Translations under genes and position numbers: made by a program
Origin: JASFTV01 sp050050615
GTDB lineage: Bacteria > Desulfobacterota > DSM-4660 > Desulfatiglandales > HGW-15
Length of the DNA: 5,818 bases
Direction of reading: 5' to 3'
Assembly: GCA_050050615.1 (NCBI GenBank)
Contig: JASFTV010000242.1
Location: forward strand, 1-5,818
Notes under the pieces: generated by a model
What the model was told of the DNA's origin: nothing
Database searches by the model: none
Seen by the model: the letters and a program-made list of their open reading frames with translations, nothing else
Part shown: positions 4,670-5,818 of the stretch, piece after piece
Layout: the number at the start of each line of letters is the position of its first letter
How positions within the stretch are numbered: position 1 is the stretch's first letter

Positions 4670-5818
4670 TTACAGATACCCCAAGCCCCGCAACCTCTCT
4701 TTCACGATTTCCTCCTCTTCCTCGGAGAAGGTTTTCTCACGATCTGAAACAGGCCCCCCTAATTCGGGGCCCTCATAGGTGACGGGGTGTGAATCGAGAT
4801 AAGATTGCCCCAAGGCATCCATCAATACTTTGCCGTCCATATCCTCGGGCACGGGAACGCCGAGCAGATAGAGAATTGTAGGAGCCACATCAAGGATCTG
4901 TGCCCCTTGAATTTCTTTACCTGCCGGCGTGTCCTTTCCTTTCATGATAAAGATCCCGTTGAGCCGGTGATAGCCATTCATCTCTATGGAAGAGAGAGGC
5001 CTTGTGAGGTGCGTTTGAAAGACAGACTGTTCCCTCTCGCCGAAGCGCTGTCGGCTATAATAGGCGTAGTCCTCCCAGCGCACGATGAGGTCAGGCGCCC
5101 GATCCGCGAAGGGGCCGTGGTACAACTCTTCCCGTCTGTACACCTTTTCCACCACCCGTCTCCCCGTATCAGGGTCTCTGAGACTCAGAAGGCGCTCTGA
5201 GATTTGCTCGCACAGTTCTTTAAAGGCCGCCCCGGCCTCCACCACGCCTTGCGGTTCCCTCCCCTTGAGGTTAATCCATATGTTGCCGTATGCCCCTAAG
5301 GAAAAGGCCTTTGTGTGGGCCCAATCAATCGTGGAAGAGAGGAAGATGGATTCAACTTTGCCGGACAACCCGGGAAAGAGTTTTTTCAGCCGGCCCTTGA
5401 CATTGGGCGGCGTTCTTTTGACCAGCATGGATGAATGTTGCGCCAGTTGGAGCAGCGCCCGTTTGGTCGAGGCGCCGATCCCACTGGAGCCACCTTCCTG
5501 GGCCGCACCCGTAAAGGTGAGCCACCCCTCTTTTTCAAGCCAGCGATTCAGATTGACAACTTTGTGAAGAGGACCAGCCCCATGATCTGACATCAAAATG
5601 ACCGTGGTGTCTCCATCCAGTTTCTCGAGGATGCGGCCGATGTGACGGTCAATCCGCTGATACGTGTCTAAGATGACATGGCCGTATTTCTTTGCACCAG
5701 CCTCGTCAAATTGTGGATGGGCCCTGTCCATATACTTCCAAAAGGTGTGTTGCACAAAGTCGGTCGCACTGAACAGAGTAATGAAAAAATCCCAGGGGTA
5801 ATTCTCCATGAGGTATAG
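4670..5818 (-). CDS. Alkaline-phosphatase-superfamily phosphodiesterase (5' end missing)
   Basis: The reading frame is open to the right edge (LYL precedes the Met at 5809), so that Met is internal and the true N-terminus is outside the window. Counting from it, the 379 residues carry the later metal-site motifs of the type I phosphodiesterase/nucleotide pyrophosphatase family. These are D17 and H21 in TDFVQH, D75-H76 in MSDHG, and H281 in NGYHRLNG, followed by D307 (LDVAPT) and LLGVPVPEDMDG. The acidic tail FSEEEEEIVKERLRGLGYL is typical of such proteins. The missing N-terminus should hold the first metal Asp and the Thr/Ser nucleophile. Family members hydrolyse phosphodiester or phosphate bonds in a two-metal centre. 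The substrate here is unknown; an envelope or nucleotide-linked glycan substrate is inferred only from the neighbouring ligase-like gene. A probable terminator (4425-4453) separates it from that gene. Confidence 0.88.
   Translation of the reverse strand, partial: LYLMENYPWDFFITLFSATDFVQHTFWKYMDRAHPQFDEAGAKKYGHVILDTYQRIDRHIGRILEKLDGDTTVILMSDHGAGPLHKVVNLNRWLEKEGWLTFTGAAQEGGSSGIGASTKRALLQLAQHSSMLVKRTPPNVKGRLKKLFPGLSGKVESIFLSSTIDWAHTKAFSLGAYGNIWINLKGREPQGVVEAGAAFKELCEQISERLLSLRDPDTGRRVVEKVYRREELYHGPFADRAPDLIVRWEDYAYYSRQRFGEREQSVFQTHLTRPLSSIEMNGYHRLNGIFIMKGKDTPAGKEIQGAQILDVAPTILYLLGVPVPEDMDGKVLMDALGQSYLDSHPVTYEGPELGGPVSDREKTFSEEEEEIVKERLRGLGYL

Overview
The window is a five-gene stretch with every gene on the minus strand, so transcription runs from the right edge to the left. 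It looks like part of an envelope or extracellular polysaccharide locus of a Gram-negative bacterium. The two alpha/beta hydrolases at the left resemble the pair that accompanies exosortase (EpsH/XrtA, PEP-CTERM) systems. A deltaproteobacterium-like (Desulfobacterota) host is my best guess from the gene mix and the repeat-rich spacers, but no marker gene proves it.

Layout in transcription order. (1) 5818-4670: the C-terminal two thirds or so of an alkaline-phosphatase-superfamily phosphodiesterase (type I phosphodiesterase/nucleotide pyrophosphatase type), cut by the right edge. (2) 4669-4301: a 369-base spacer holding a striking nested inverted repeat of about 220 bases, a probable intrinsic terminator inside it, and a possible promoter for the next gene. 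(3) 4300-2855: a polytopic O-antigen ligase/polymerase (Wzy_C/WaaL-like) protein. (4) 2854-2463: a 392-base spacer with a second nested foldback element and a separate GC-rich hairpin. (5) 2462-1164: a secreted protein with two EF-hand calcium loops followed by a clan GH-A (TIM-barrel) glycoside hydrolase domain. (6) 1123-212: exosortase-A-associated hydrolase 1-like protein. (7) 204-1: the N-terminus of exosortase-A-associated hydrolase 2-like protein, cut by the left edge, with a TTG start and a ribosome site that overlaps the previous stop codon.

Taken together, the ligase would polymerise or transfer a lipid-linked glycan at the inner membrane. The secreted glycosidase would trim or turn over the polymer in a calcium-rich exterior. 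The phosphodiesterase would act on a phosphorylated envelope or nucleotide-linked substrate. The two hydrolases are of unknown substrate but travel with exosortase/EPS loci. The joint role is inference from context. The exosortase, PEP-CTERM proteins and glycosyltransferases expected nearby are not in this window.

The proteins are recognisable families. The least explained parts are the two intergenic foldback elements, especially 4391-4611. No tRNA, rRNA, CRISPR array or transposase gene was seen, and I find no convincing gene on the plus strand.
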